DNA of 64,000 nt from Mammaliicoccus sp. Marseille-Q6498 (GCF_946151045.1 NZ_CAMGYY010000002.1:1-64000), one strand, 5' to 3'; counted from the first letter of the stretch, positions 47,650 to 56,215 are shown. The notes: generated by a model not told the origin, from the letters alone. Program-made: numbers and translations.

Positions 47650-48662
47650 CCTTGTTGTTTTATTCTTTTTCTTCTAAAAATGAAAAAGATTATAGTAGCT
47701 ATACTTACCAGCAAGAATGAAATGATATATTTAAAATATTGAGAACCATTTTGACCGGTTTCAGGTAGTTTTTTAACATCTGAGCTGGTCTTTTTCTTTT
47801 CTTTTTTACTTTCTTGATCTTTAGTACGAGCAGGTGTAGCTAATAAATTATCCTTTGCTACAGATATTTGATACGTTTCTATGTTATTTTGCGTATTACT
47901 TTGATTATTGTTTATATTACTATTTTGATTGTTATTTATATTATTACTTTGCGTATTATTTGAATTGTTGTTTGCTTGATTGCTTTGACCACTGTTTACT
48001 TGTGTAGTATTAGAATTTACCGTGTTATCAGTATTAGAAGTATTGTTGATGTAAGGTGCTACAGATTTGTCTGAAGCGTTATAAGTATAATATTTATCTT
48101 CGCCAATTTTCATAGTTGATTTTGTATCTATACCTTGAATCGATACATTAAATTGAGTCTCTTTAGATATATTAGAAGGAATATTGATAGTAGTAGTACC
48201 TGAAGTATTTGTTTTACCGATGAATTCTTGATTATTTGCTGTTAATTTAACTTCCATATTACTTAAATGTTGATACGTGTTAGATAGTACGTCGACTGTG
48301 ACACTTTGATTATTAGATTGAGGTGAATTACGAGGTTGCATATTTGTCGAAGTTAATTGATATAATTTATTAGGTTCTACTGTAAAAGTTTGTTGATTAG
48401 GTGTTGTAATGACATAATTTGATTTTAAACTTTGATTAGGAATTTGCATAATTGCAAGTCCATCTGACTTTGTAGTTAAGCTCTTCGTTTCATTATCTAA
48501 CTGTATTTGAAAAGTTTCAAAAGGAATCGGTGTATGATTTGCAGTTAGAAATTGAAAACCAATAGGGGTTGTGTTTGAATCTGCTAAAGCTATTTTATTT
48601 GTAATGAATGTTGTAGCTACAGAACATACAAGACAAAATAAAATACGAAAAAACAATTTCAT
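47646..48662 (-). CDS. LPXTG-anchored surface protein
   Basis: Sortase substrate of 338 aa. Signal peptide at 1-28 (KLFFRILFCLVCSVATTFITN). Two or three small beta-sandwich repeats resembling prealbumin-like (SpaA/Cna-B) domains lie at about 33-190, with the recurring pattern NNxSGxTTIxIPSN. An Asn/Ser/Gln-rich linker at about 200-265 is followed by a Lys-rich stretch and the sorting signal KKLPETGQNG, a hydrophobic helix and RRKRIKQQG. Ligand unknown. The Asn-rich tract is encoded by AAT/AAC repeats and may vary in length. Confidence 0.85.
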   Translation of the reverse strand: MKLFFRILFCLVCSVATTFITNKIALADSNTTPIGFQFLTANHTPIPFETFQIQLDNETKSLTTKSDGLAIMQIPNQSLKSNYVITTPNQQTFTVEPNKLYQLTSTNMQPRNSPQSNNQSVTVDVLSNTYQHLSNMEVKLTANNQEFIGKTNTSGTTTINIPSNISKETQFNVSIQGIDTKSTMKIGEDKYYTYNASDKSVAPYINNTSNTDNTVNSNTTQVNSGQSNQANNNSNNTQSNNINNNQNSNINNNQSNTQNNIETYQISVAKDNLLATPARTKDQESKKEKKKTSSDVKKLPETGQNGSQYFKYIISFLLVSIATIIFFIFRRKRIKQQG

Positions 48663-48904
48663 CCTTAAATTACCACGCCTTTCATTCTTATTTAATCAAT
48701 TGATTAAATATATTATGCCATAAGTGTTTTGGTTAGTCTAGTACAATTCAATAAAAAGTATATACAATTTATAAAGTAACTAAAATCTTCCTATATATAT
48801 ATATATACCTTGCAAAATTTCTCGAACTTCTGTTTTGCATGAATTAAAATTTAAGAGTAAAATAAACTCACAAATATTTAGAATTCTTGGAGGAGCTGTC
48901 TAAA

Positions 48905-49135
48905 ATGAAATGTGCAAGCTGTGATGAAGAAATGGTTGATGAACTTCGAATAAATGTTCCAGGTACATTAGTAGATGTACGATTAATTAAAGAAGAAGAA
49001 AATGATATTGAGAACATATTAAATAAAACAATTGCTGTACCAAAAGCTGCTGTTTGTCTTTCATGTGGTGAAGTTAAATATTACATAGAAGACATAGATT
49101 CATTTAGACAATCTTTAAACGATCGAAATAAATAA
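48905..49135 (+). CDS. Small zinc-ribbon protein, 76 aa
   Basis: MKCASCDEEM at the N terminus and CLSCGEVKYY at about 52-61 provide two CxxC knuckles of a probable zinc ribbon. In between is VPGTLVDVRLIKEEEN. GGAGGAG lies 9 bases before ATG 48905, which is preferred over the TTG at 48887 that overlaps it. Role unknown; YgiT-like antitoxin N-terminal ribbons look similar but no toxin gene is adjacent. Confidence 0.65.
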   Translation: MKCASCDEEMVDELRINVPGTLVDVRLIKEEENDIENILNKTIAVPKAAVCLSCGEVKYYIEDIDSFRQSLNDRNK

Positions 49136-49170
49136 ATAAAAACGTCTAGAACACGTGTGATGTTCTATTA

Positions 49171-49218
49171 CAGACTGTCAACAAAGTCATTTAAAGTGAG
49201 CTTGTTGGCAGTTTTTTT
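49171..49218 (+). repeat. R3 hairpin repeat, locus D
   Basis: CAGACTGTCAACAAAGTCA ... TTGTTGGCAGTTTTTTT; the arms ACTGTCAACAA and TTGTTGGCAGT pair with one mismatch. It works as a terminator by structure. Confidence 0.85.
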
Positions 49219-49234
49219 GTCTTTTTCGAAATTC

Positions 49235-49422
49235 TAACGACCATTATTCAGAATTCTGACCGTTAGCGGGTTCTAACGACCATTATTCGGAATTCTGACC
49301 GTTAGCGGATTCTAACGACCATTATTCGGAATTCTGACCGTTAGCGGATTCTAACGACCATTATTCGGAATTCTGACCGTTAGCGAGTTCTAACGACCAT
49401 AATTCGAAATTGTGACCGTTAA
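49235..49422 (+). repeat. 39-bp tandem repeat array, GACC subtype, 5 units
   Basis: Units start at 49235, 49274, 49313, 49352 and 49391, exactly 39 bp apart. The last is more divergent (ATAATTCGAAATTG). It ends in TTATCTACAAACT, the tail of R2, whose core is missing. Confidence 0.95.
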
Positions 49423-49438
49423 TTTTATCTACAAACTA

Positions 49439-49478
49439 AAAACGTCTAGAACACGTGTGATGTTCTAGACGTTTTTTG
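49439..49478. terminator. agr operon terminator
   Basis: AAACGTCTAGAACA pairs with TGTTCTAGACGTTT (49439-49474) next to the agrA stop on the minus strand, with T tracts on both strands. Confidence 0.88.
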
Positions 49479-49479
49479 T

Positions 49480-50196
49480 TTATATTTTTTTAATATTTCT
49501 AACTGAAGCGTAGCAATGTTCACCGTTTTTAAAATAGACTGTACGGTCTTTTGTGTCGATTTTCTCGACATTATGTCTATTAACAACAAAGCTATTATGG
49601 CATCTGAAAAATCGATCATCTAAATTAGCTAAATCTTTTAAATTACCATAAAACTCAATTTGTCGATTATCAAGATGGGCAATAAGTCTGTGAGATTTTG
49701 AAGAAGATTCAAAGAACATCACATCATCATATTGTACATACAATGAATTGCTACCTCTTGTTAATTCGATTTTTTCTACATTCGTTTTTTTAGATAGCAT
49801 TCCTAAACGAATATAAGCTGTGTCTAAACAATCTAGAACTCTCTTTTTCAATTGATCAGGATCATCTTTAAAAATAAAATCCATAGCTGCAACTTTATAA
49901 ACAAAAGTAAGGTATGTTAATTCACTGTGGCTCGTTACAAAAATAATATTTCCAATAGGGTCATACTTTCTTATTTCACTTGCCAAAGTAATACCATTAA
50001 TATCTGCATCTAATTGAATGTCTAGAAAGTAACAGCCAATATCATTTGCTGTTTTAACATGATCTAATAATTCATAAGGATCACTCGTTGCAAGCTCAAT
50101 AGACATTTCCTTTTCCTCAATCATTATATAATTATTGATGATTGTTTGCATGCGTTCTAGTTGCTTAGGATCATCTTCGCAAATGATAATTTTCAT
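49480..50196 (-). CDS. agrA: Accessory gene regulator response regulator AgrA
   Basis: Response regulator that activates the agr P2 and P3 promoters and modulin genes. The 238-aa protein has a receiver domain (1-125, phospho-acceptor Asp59 in CYFLDIQLDAD) and a C-terminal LytTR DNA-binding domain (about 140-238; FFRCHNSFVVNRHNVEKI). The start overlaps the agrC stop (ATGA). Last gene of agrBDCA. Confidence 0.96.
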   Translation of the reverse strand: MKIIICEDDPKQLERMQTIINNYIMIEEKEMSIELATSDPYELLDHVKTANDIGCYFLDIQLDADINGITLASEIRKYDPIGNIIFVTSHSELTYLTFVYKVAAMDFIFKDDPDQLKKRVLDCLDTAYIRLGMLSKKTNVEKIELTRGSNSLYVQYDDVMFFESSSKSHRLIAHLDNRQIEFYGNLKDLANLDDRFFRCHNSFVVNRHNVEKIDTKDRTVYFKNGEHCYASVRNIKKI

Positions 50197-51509
50197 CGTA
50201 TCACTTCCTCAGTGCTATCATTTATAATTTCAAGCTTTTGAATAAAGTATTGATCGTTAATGTAAGTATCTAAGAAAACATGGTCTGTCTTCTCAGTAAT
50301 TTCTTTTAAAGTCGTTAAACCAATACCACGTTTACGCCCTTTAGTAGAAAAGTGATTTTCAAATAATTTATGTACTTTCGGCGTATCTTTAGAACATTTA
50401 TTCATAAAAATAAGTAACACAGACTTTTCATTCTTAATAAAAGCAATTTGAATAGTAGGGGAATCAACAAACTCAGACGCTTCAATCGCATTATCCATGA
50501 TAATACCAATGCATCTACTCAATTCCACAATATTCATATTAATATGATCAATCTGTTCAGTAATTTCAACACTAATATTGATATTCTGCTCTTGAGATTG
50601 AATAATTTTAGTCGTCAATAACCCTTTAATTTCACGAACATGTAAATTTTGTAATCCATTTATCTTAATCGCATTTAACTTCATATCATCATGCAAGTGG
50701 GCGATATTTTGGTCGAAATAAACCCTCAAACCTTCCATATCATCCTGTCTTATGTACTCAGATAACGTTGCTAAAATATTCACATAATCATGTCTAAACT
50801 TACGCATCTCATTGTTTATTTGTTCAATTTGCAAAGTATACTTATAATATTGATTAATTTCCTTCTTCGTACGCTGTAAAGCCATCTCACGAATAATTGT
50901 AAACGAAATTAAAATAATAAAAATAGCAGCCACACAAACATATATGACATAAAATAAAGTCTGAAACTCAAAATCCTTTTCAGAGTTATAAGTTTTCGGC
51001 ATGTATACATAAAACACAAAAAACGAAATACCAAGAAATGCTGCTAATAAAAGCAAATAAATACGATTATTATATAAATAGCTAAGTTTAAACCTATTCA
51101 TAAGCGCTCTAATGAATAATGCAATGAGTATAGTAAATGTGCTATGAAAAATCATATAATACACGAAGAAATGTGGTACGTTGTTTAAATTTTCAATAAT
51201 ATATTTAGTGAAAAATACAGATAAATAATCTGAAACAACAGATATCAATATTACTAAAAGTGTATTTATAATTCCTAGTAGTCTAAATTTCTTATAAAAG
51301 AACACAAAATAAAAACTACAAACATATATAATTGCGCTCATTCCGAACAAGTAATAAAAAGCAATAGAAGGGATCATGTATCCCAGAGTCAGAATGACAT
51401 AATCCCTTTTGTTATAACGATAATTTTGGGTTATAGCCAATAATATTGTAAATAATACTATTTGCAGTATCCCAAAAGGTAAAGATTCCACGTTTGAAAA
51501 AGATTCCAT
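50193..51509 (-). CDS. agrC: Accessory gene regulator sensor kinase AgrC
   Basis: Membrane histidine kinase that senses the autoinducing peptide. The 438-aa protein has six predicted membrane helices in the first 205 residues, the phospho-acceptor His240 in FRHDYVNIL, and a C-terminal ATPase domain with the N box GIIMDNAIEAS and GIGLTTLKEI. The membrane part differs between agr types and defines specificity. It starts 28 bp after agrD. Confidence 0.95.
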   Translation of the reverse strand: MESFSNVESLPFGILQIVLFTILLAITQNYRYNKRDYVILTLGYMIPSIAFYYLFGMSAIIYVCSFYFVFFYKKFRLLGIINTLLVILISVVSDYLSVFFTKYIIENLNNVPHFFVYYMIFHSTFTILIALFIRALMNRFKLSYLYNNRIYLLLLAAFLGISFFVFYVYMPKTYNSEKDFEFQTLFYVIYVCVAAIFIILISFTIIREMALQRTKKEINQYYKYTLQIEQINNEMRKFRHDYVNILATLSEYIRQDDMEGLRVYFDQNIAHLHDDMKLNAIKINGLQNLHVREIKGLLTTKIIQSQEQNINISVEITEQIDHINMNIVELSRCIGIIMDNAIEASEFVDSPTIQIAFIKNEKSVLLIFMNKCSKDTPKVHKLFENHFSTKGRKRGIGLTTLKEITEKTDHVFLDTYINDQYFIQKLEIINDSTEEVIR

Positions 51510-51537
51510 ATATCTCTACACTTCCCTAAAACACATC

Positions 51538-51678
51538 TTATTGTTTTTCTTTTAATAATTCAGCTGGTACTTCAGTTTCATCTAAAAATGCCATACAAGC
51601 TCTAGTTGTTGCAACTTCACCGATTGATGAAAGGATATTTGATACTGTTTTAGAAAATAAGTTTGATAATAAATTCAT
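51538..51678 (-). CDS. agrD: Autoinducing peptide precursor AgrD
   Basis: A 46-aa precursor. Residues 1-20 form the amphipathic leader (MNLLSNLFSKTVSNILSSIG). The AIP region is around 22-32, ending RACMAFL, with the thiolactone cysteine Cys28 five residues from the end (ring CMAFL). The acidic tail DETEVPAELLKEKQ is cut off by AgrB after Leu32. The N-terminal cut is not given by the sequence; about 7-10 residues is usual. The start overlaps the agrB stop (ATGA). Confidence 0.92.
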   Translation of the reverse strand: MNLLSNLFSKTVSNILSSIGEVATTRACMAFLDETEVPAELLKEKQ

Positions 51679-52250
51679 GATAGTATTGCCTCCTCTTTGT
51701 AAAATATTGGTAGTAATGATGCTGCTTCAAAAATCAATCCTAAGCATATTAATTGTTGATATGGTTCTTTAATGAATAAAGAGATGATTAACAATATGGT
51801 TGCTGCTAGGATCGATTTGATTTTAAGCCCTTTTTTCCATTTGCCTAATATTGGGTGTTTCTTTGTTTGCATTGGTGCGTACTTGATAATTATTAAGTAA
51901 CCGATTATCGCGACTGAAAAGTAAATCCAGTATGATATGTCGATGTTAACAATGATAAGTGGTGCGACTACAAACATGATTAGGCTTTGGATCGTGCATA
52001 GAAAAGTTGACTTAGCGTGTGCACCGAACGCGAAATATCTTATGGCAAAATAACTAAGATGTACAATAAGTGTATATAAGAATATATGGCATAGAAGGGC
52101 AGCACCATATATGACAACAGTCTTCATCATATTCCCAACAAATACTTCAAGACCATATTTTACTTTTAAGTAGCTGATATGATCGAGATCATTTGAATTT
52201 TGAAGACTTGAAGCAATTTTATCAATTTGTGTTTGTACTGGTTGATACAT
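51675..52250 (-). CDS. agrB: AgrD-processing endopeptidase AgrB
   Basis: Membrane cysteine protease that removes the AgrD tail and forms the thiolactone. The 191-aa protein has about five membrane helices, with the catalytic pair His78 and Cys85 in RYFAFGAHAKSTFLCT. GGAGGGG lies just upstream of the ATG. First gene of the P2 transcript. Confidence 0.95.
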   Translation of the reverse strand: MYQPVQTQIDKIASSLQNSNDLDHISYLKVKYGLEVFVGNMMKTVVIYGAALLCHIFLYTLIVHLSYFAIRYFAFGAHAKSTFLCTIQSLIMFVVAPLIIVNIDISYWIYFSVAIIGYLIIIKYAPMQTKKHPILGKWKKGLKIKSILAATILLIISLFIKEPYQQLICLGLIFEAASLLPIFYKEEAILS

Positions 52251-52270
52251 AGCGCCCCTCCTTCATACTA

Positions 52271-52337
52271 ATTATAAAACATATTGATTTACATTTTACT
52301 TCTTTTGCCTAACTGTATTAATTTAATGCCTAACTGT
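52271..52337 (-). promoter_or_regulatory. agr P2 promoter with AgrA direct repeats
   Basis: On the minus strand ACAGTTAGGCA occurs at 52337-52327 and 52316-52306, 21 bp apart. TATAAT follows at 52276-52271, 29 bases after the second box. This matches the two-box AgrA site of S. aureus P2. Confidence 0.88.
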
Positions 52338-52377
52338 TTGATTTTTGAATATATTTGTATTTTAACATAATTTTTAT

Positions 52378-52442
52378 GCAGTTAAGAACTAAAAATGACG
52401 ACTTAGGGAAAAGATTAATATTTTTTATAAAAATATTATAAG
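52378..52442 (+). promoter_or_regulatory. agr P3 promoter
   Basis: GCAGTTAAGAA (52378-52388) and the weaker CGACTTAGGGA (52399-52409) are 21 bp apart on the plus strand. A -10 candidate TATAAG lies at 52437-52442. It should drive the hld transcript. Confidence 0.75.
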
Positions 52443-52508
52443 ATAATAAATGAGTATGTAATTATTTAAATTAAAAGACGGAATGAAGCAATTTAAGGAG
52501 GTTTATTT

Positions 52509-52586
52509 ATGGCGGGCGATATTGTTAATGCTATTAGTAGTATTTTTAAATGGATAATAGAATTATTTGGTAATTTATTCGGTTAA
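52509..52586 (+). CDS. hld: Delta-haemolysin-like peptide
   Basis: A 25-aa amphipathic helix starting MAGDIVNAISSIFKWIIELF. It aligns with S. aureus delta-toxin (MAQDIISTIGDLVKWIID) and would be secreted without a signal peptide. AAGGAGG precedes the ATG. In S. aureus this frame lies within RNAIII. Here only 143 bases separate it from the lactonase gene, with no terminator and no C-rich hairpins in between. The peptide is net less basic at its C terminus than delta-toxin (ends NLFG). Confidence 0.88.
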   Translation: MAGDIVNAISSIFKWIIELFGNLFG

Positions 52587-52651
52587 AACTATTTATTCAG
52601 TTGCTAAAAAGTAAAATGTCGCAAAATAAATCAAAAGTATAACTATTAGTG

Positions 52652-52692
52652 AGCGTTTTCATTATAGAATTCTAGCGTTTTCATGTAGAATA
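52652..52692 (+). repeat. 22-bp direct repeat between hld and the lactonase gene
   Basis: AGCGTTTTCATTATAGAAT (52652-52670) is followed 22 bp later by AGCGTTTTCATGTAGAAT. It could be a regulator site or a processing signal; no known consensus is recognised. Confidence 0.6.
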
Positions 52693-52729
52693 ATAAAAAA
52701 GATATTATTTTAGGGAGGAATTTTGATTT

Positions 52730-53767
52730 ATGAAAACGAAAGGTTTTATTGGTAGTTATACAAAGAAAGAAGGTAAAGGCATTTATAGATTTGATGTTGA
52801 TGAAAGTGATCAAACTATAGAGAAGGTAGAAGTTGGATATGAAGTTGAAGCTTCTACTTATTTAACTCAACATAATCAATTCTTATACGCAATTAAAAGA
52901 AATGGGGACGATTGCGGAATTGCTAGTTTTTTAATTAATGAAGATGGTAGCTTAACATATATAAATGATTGTCTTGCTTCCCAAGAAGGAACAGGTTGTT
53001 ATTTATCTGTTTCTAAAGATGGGAAATATTTATTTGAATCAGTTTATGGAATAGGCATTATTAGAATGTATAAACTAAATCCTGAAACAGGTGAAGTTTT
53101 AAACTTAATAGATGATTATCATGGAACTGGTCACGGACCTCATGAAGAGAGACAAGAATGTAGTCATATGCATTTTGCTCAGCAAACACCAGATTTAGAT
53201 TATATTGTCACAATTGATTTAGGGGCAGATGTGATTAATACTTTTAAATTTTCTGATGAAGGATTAGAACTATATAATACTTTAGAAGTTCAAGCTGGTA
53301 GTGGACCAAGACATATTGTGTTCCATCCTAGTGGTGAGTATGCGTACTTAGTTTCTGAGTTAAGTAATACAATTAGAGTATTAACTTATAAGCATGGCGT
53401 GTTTACAGAAATTGGTGAGCCTTTAATGACGATTCCAGAAGATTTTGATTTGAATTCACAAATAGCAGCAATTCGATTAACGAATGATGGTCGTTTTATT
53501 TACACTTCTAATAGAGGACATAACAGTATTGCTGTGTTCAAAATATTAGGAGAAGGTGCTGATTTAGAGTTAGTTGAAATTGTTTCTAGTGGCGGTACTT
53601 GGCCAAGAGATATTAATATCACACCAAGTGATTCATTTATCGTTGCTGCACATGAACATTCATATAATTTAGTATTATTTAGCAGAAATAAAGAAACTGG
53701 TCATTTAACAGAAATCGAGAATGAACAAAAAGCCTCAGAGGGTGTATGTGTCCAATTTATTAAATAG
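52730..53767 (+). CDS. Lactonase family protein (6-phosphogluconolactonase-like)
   Basis: Seven-bladed beta-propeller of 345 aa in the YbhE/Pgl family, which hydrolyses 6-phosphogluconolactone in other bacteria. Motifs include FIGSYTKKEGKGIYRF at the N terminus, GSGPRHIVFHPSGEYAYLVSEL and FIYTSNRGHNSIAVF. GGGAGGAA precedes the ATG. It lies directly behind hld and 12 bp before the nitrilase gene, so the two enzymes and perhaps hld form one transcript. Confidence 0.9.
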   Translation: MKTKGFIGSYTKKEGKGIYRFDVDESDQTIEKVEVGYEVEASTYLTQHNQFLYAIKRNGDDCGIASFLINEDGSLTYINDCLASQEGTGCYLSVSKDGKYLFESVYGIGIIRMYKLNPETGEVLNLIDDYHGTGHGPHEERQECSHMHFAQQTPDLDYIVTIDLGADVINTFKFSDEGLELYNTLEVQAGSGPRHIVFHPSGEYAYLVSELSNTIRVLTYKHGVFTEIGEPLMTIPEDFDLNSQIAAIRLTNDGRFIYTSNRGHNSIAVFKILGEGADLELVEIVSSGGTWPRDINITPSDSFIVAAHEHSYNLVLFSRNKETGHLTEIENEQKASEGVCVQFIK

Positions 53768-53779
53768 TAGGTGTTAAAA

Positions 53780-54556
53780 TTGAAACTCGCAATATGTCAA
53801 ATGCACGTTATACCAGGTAAACCTGAAGACAACATGAGTAAAATAAGTGAATGGTTAGATAGTTTAGGAAACGATATTGAAATAGCAGTTCTACCTGAAA
53901 TGTGGAATACATCTTATCGATTAAGTGACTTGAATGAATTAGCTGATGTAAATGGAGAAGGTATTTTACCTTTTATAAAAAATAAAGCTAAAGAGATTAA
54001 TAAGCATATTATTGCTGGTTCTATCGCTTATAAAGATGGAAACGATGTATATAACAGAGCTATTATCATTAACCGTGAAGGTCAGTGTATTAATACGTAT
54101 GACAAAGCGCATTTGGTTCCTATGTTAAATGAACATCACTTTTTAACTTCTGGTGAAAAGAAATCAAAAGTGTTTCAATTAGATAATATAGAGATGGGTA
54201 CAATTATTTGTTATGACTTAAGGTTTCCAGAACTATCACGTTCACTAGCATTAGAAGATGCAAAAGTTATTTTCGTACCGGCTCAATGGCCAAAATCAAG
54301 AATAGAACATTGGGAAGTCTTATTACGAGCAAGAGCAATTGAAAATCAAGTGTTCATGATAGGGTGTAACACGGTTGGCTTTTGTGATGATAATGAATTT
54401 GGAGGACATACTGTAGTTTATGGACCAGATGGCGCTTTAATAGATTCTTTAAAAGATGGAGAAGGGACATTAGTTGTAGATTTAGACTTTGAAGTCCAAG
54501 AACAAATTAGAGAATCAATACCGATTTTTAATAGTTTAAGAACAGATTTATATTAA
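53780..54556 (+). CDS. Carbon-nitrogen hydrolase (nitrilase family)
   Basis: Amidase of 258 aa with the Glu-Lys-Cys triad: Glu in VLPEMWNTSY, Lys in YDKAHLVPM, Cys in TIICYDLRFPELSR. This layout matches omega-amidase/YafV-type enzymes, which deaminate alpha-ketoglutaramate. I chose TTG 53780 (MKLAICQMHVIPG), with GTAGGTG 6-7 bases upstream; GTG 53771 overlaps that site. A nitrilase gene next to hld is also known in S. aureus. Confidence 0.9.
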   Translation: MKLAICQMHVIPGKPEDNMSKISEWLDSLGNDIEIAVLPEMWNTSYRLSDLNELADVNGEGILPFIKNKAKEINKHIIAGSIAYKDGNDVYNRAIIINREGQCINTYDKAHLVPMLNEHHFLTSGEKKSKVFQLDNIEMGTIICYDLRFPELSRSLALEDAKVIFVPAQWPKSRIEHWEVLLRARAIENQVFMIGCNTVGFCDDNEFGGHTVVYGPDGALIDSLKDGEGTLVVDLDFEVQEQIRESIPIFNSLRTDLY

Positions 54557-54577
54557 AAGTGATAGATAATTATGGAC

Positions 54578-54622
54578 AAACCTGAACAAAATCAAATGAT
54601 TTTTTCTGGTTTGTTCTTTTTT
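54578..54622 (+). terminator. Terminator after the nitrilase gene
   Basis: ACAAACC and GGTTTGT arms with an inner AAAATCA/TGATTTT stem, followed by TTTTTTT. It is the first clear terminator downstream of hld. Confidence 0.8.
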
Positions 54623-54730
54623 TACATAAGTAAATGATTCTTTTGAAGTAAAGATGTTGAACTATTTATATAAAAGTATAAAATCAATTATGACAAATAT
54701 AAAGTGAACTGAAGATTGGAGGTACCCTTT

Positions 54731-55453
54731 GTGACAGAGAATATTGAAGTAGAATTTAAAGATGTAGAATTTAAAACAGATAATAATTTGATTCTTAACA
54801 AAATAAACGGCAAAATTTATAAAGGGAAAATCACAACGATAATAGGGCCATCTGGTGCTGGTAAGTCAACATTTTTATCCCTGATTAATGCATTAAAATC
54901 ACCTACTAGTGGTGAAATATTGATTGATGGTAAAGAAATTGATACATATGATCCGATAGAATTACGTAGAAAAGTACAACTTGTGTCACAAGAAGCTACG
55001 ATGATTAAAGGTAGTGTTAAAGATAATTTAGAATTACCTTTAGCACTTCAGAATAAACAACTAACAGATAACGATGCTGAGAAATATTTGGAAAACGTCA
55101 ATCTTCCTATATCATTTTTAAATAAAAATAGTAAAGAATTATCAGGTGGAGAAAAACAAAAATTATCATTAGCACGTTCACTTGTAAATAAACCAAGCAT
55201 CATGTTATTAGATGAAGTCACTTCAGCTCTTGATAGAAAATCTAAAGATGCAATTGAAGAATTGTTAATCCAAATTAAAGATAAGCACGATGTGACGATG
55301 ATATGGATTACACATGATATTAATCAAGCTATGCGATTGAGTGATTACGTATGGGTGATGATGGGTGGCAAATTAGTTGAAGCGGGCACAAGCGAAGACA
55401 TTAAACATTCTAAAAATGATGACGTCAAAAATTTTATAGGAGATAAATTATAA
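54731..55453 (+). CDS. ABC transporter ATP-binding protein (FetA/YbbL-like)
   Basis: A 240-aa ATPase with Walker A IIGPSGAGKSTFL (about 38-50), Q-loop LVSQEATMIKG, signature KELSGGEKQKLSLARSL and Walker B SIMLLDEVTSALD. I chose GTG 54731 (MTENIEVEF), since GGAGGT lies 6-7 bases upstream. With the next gene it forms a two-component system like E. coli FetAB, linked to iron export and oxidative stress. The iron role is inferred from family. Confidence 0.88.
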   Translation: MTENIEVEFKDVEFKTDNNLILNKINGKIYKGKITTIIGPSGAGKSTFLSLINALKSPTSGEILIDGKEIDTYDPIELRRKVQLVSQEATMIKGSVKDNLELPLALQNKQLTDNDAEKYLENVNLPISFLNKNSKELSGGEKQKLSLARSLVNKPSIMLLDEVTSALDRKSKDAIEELLIQIKDKHDVTMIWITHDINQAMRLSDYVWVMMGGKLVEAGTSEDIKHSKNDDVKNFIGDKL

Positions 55454-56211
55454 TGAGTGTAACTTCTTTAATATTAATGTTTATTTTTATAATCATACCG
55501 TTAGTCATTTCAAAATCATTTAACTTAGGATTAGAAAAAGACACAATTATAGCAGCTGTAAGATCATTTATACAATTAATAATTGTTGGGTACATATTGC
55601 AGTTTATTTTTGACCAAGAAAGTCATATATTTATATTTTTAATGGTCTTGTTAATTATAGGAGCTGCCACTCAAAATGCACGTAAAAAAGGGTTGGCCAT
55701 ACCAGGTATAACTTGGAAACTATTATTAGCGTTTGTGTCTGTTGAAGTTGTGACACAAGGAATATTAATTGGTTTAAAAATAACACCAGCAACCGCACAA
55801 TATATTATTCCTATTAGCGGTATGATAATAGGGAATTCTATGGTGCTTAGCATATTATTTTTAAATCGATTTATGTCAGAAATAAAACAAAACGAAAACT
55901 TAGTAGAACTTATTCTATGCTTAGGAGGGACTCCTAAACAAGCAGTACATAAACAATTGATTACTTCAATTCAATCTAGTATTATTCCAACAATTGAAAA
56001 ACAAAAGACAATCGGACTCGTTCAATTACCAGGTATGATGAGTGGACAAATTATAGGTGGTGCTGATCCACTTGAAGCGGTATTATTCCAAATCTTAATT
56101 GTATTCTTATTGTTAACAGCAGCAATTATGACGAGTGTCATATTAGGATTCTTATCATATCCAACAATATTCAATAATAAACAACAACTAGTAGAAAGTC
56201 GGTTTAAATAA
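55453..56211 (+). CDS. ABC transporter permease (FetB/YbbM-like)
   Basis: A 252-aa permease of UPF0014 with about seven helices. Family motifs RSFIQLIIVGYILQFIF, ISGMIIGNSMVLSILFLNR and GLVQLPGMMSGQIIGGADPLEAVLFQ are all present. Its start overlaps the ATPase stop. The array of 39-bp repeats begins right after the stop codon. Confidence 0.9.
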   Translation: MSVTSLILMFIFIIIPLVISKSFNLGLEKDTIIAAVRSFIQLIIVGYILQFIFDQESHIFIFLMVLLIIGAATQNARKKGLAIPGITWKLLLAFVSVEVVTQGILIGLKITPATAQYIIPISGMIIGNSMVLSILFLNRFMSEIKQNENLVELILCLGGTPKQAVHKQLITSIQSSIIPTIEKQKTIGLVQLPGMMSGQIIGGADPLEAVLFQILIVFLLLTAAIMTSVILGFLSYPTIFNNKQQLVESRFK

Positions 56212-56215
56212 GAAG

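Larger units (their letters stand above)
49138..49467. repeat. 30-bp direct repeats of a terminator flanking composite repeat locus D
   Basis: The 30 bases starting AAAAACGTCTAGAACACG occur at 49138-49167 and again, identical, at 49438-49467. The right copy goes on to complete a terminator hairpin (GTTCTAGACGTT). The left copy is interrupted after TGTTCTA by R3. Between them lie R3, five R1 units and the R2 tail. This is what insertion into a terminator with a duplication would leave. Confidence 0.85.

Noticed and set aside
48782..48808. TA-dinucleotide run as a functional site
   Set aside because: A short (TA)n run in AT-rich promoter DNA; no specific signal can be supported.
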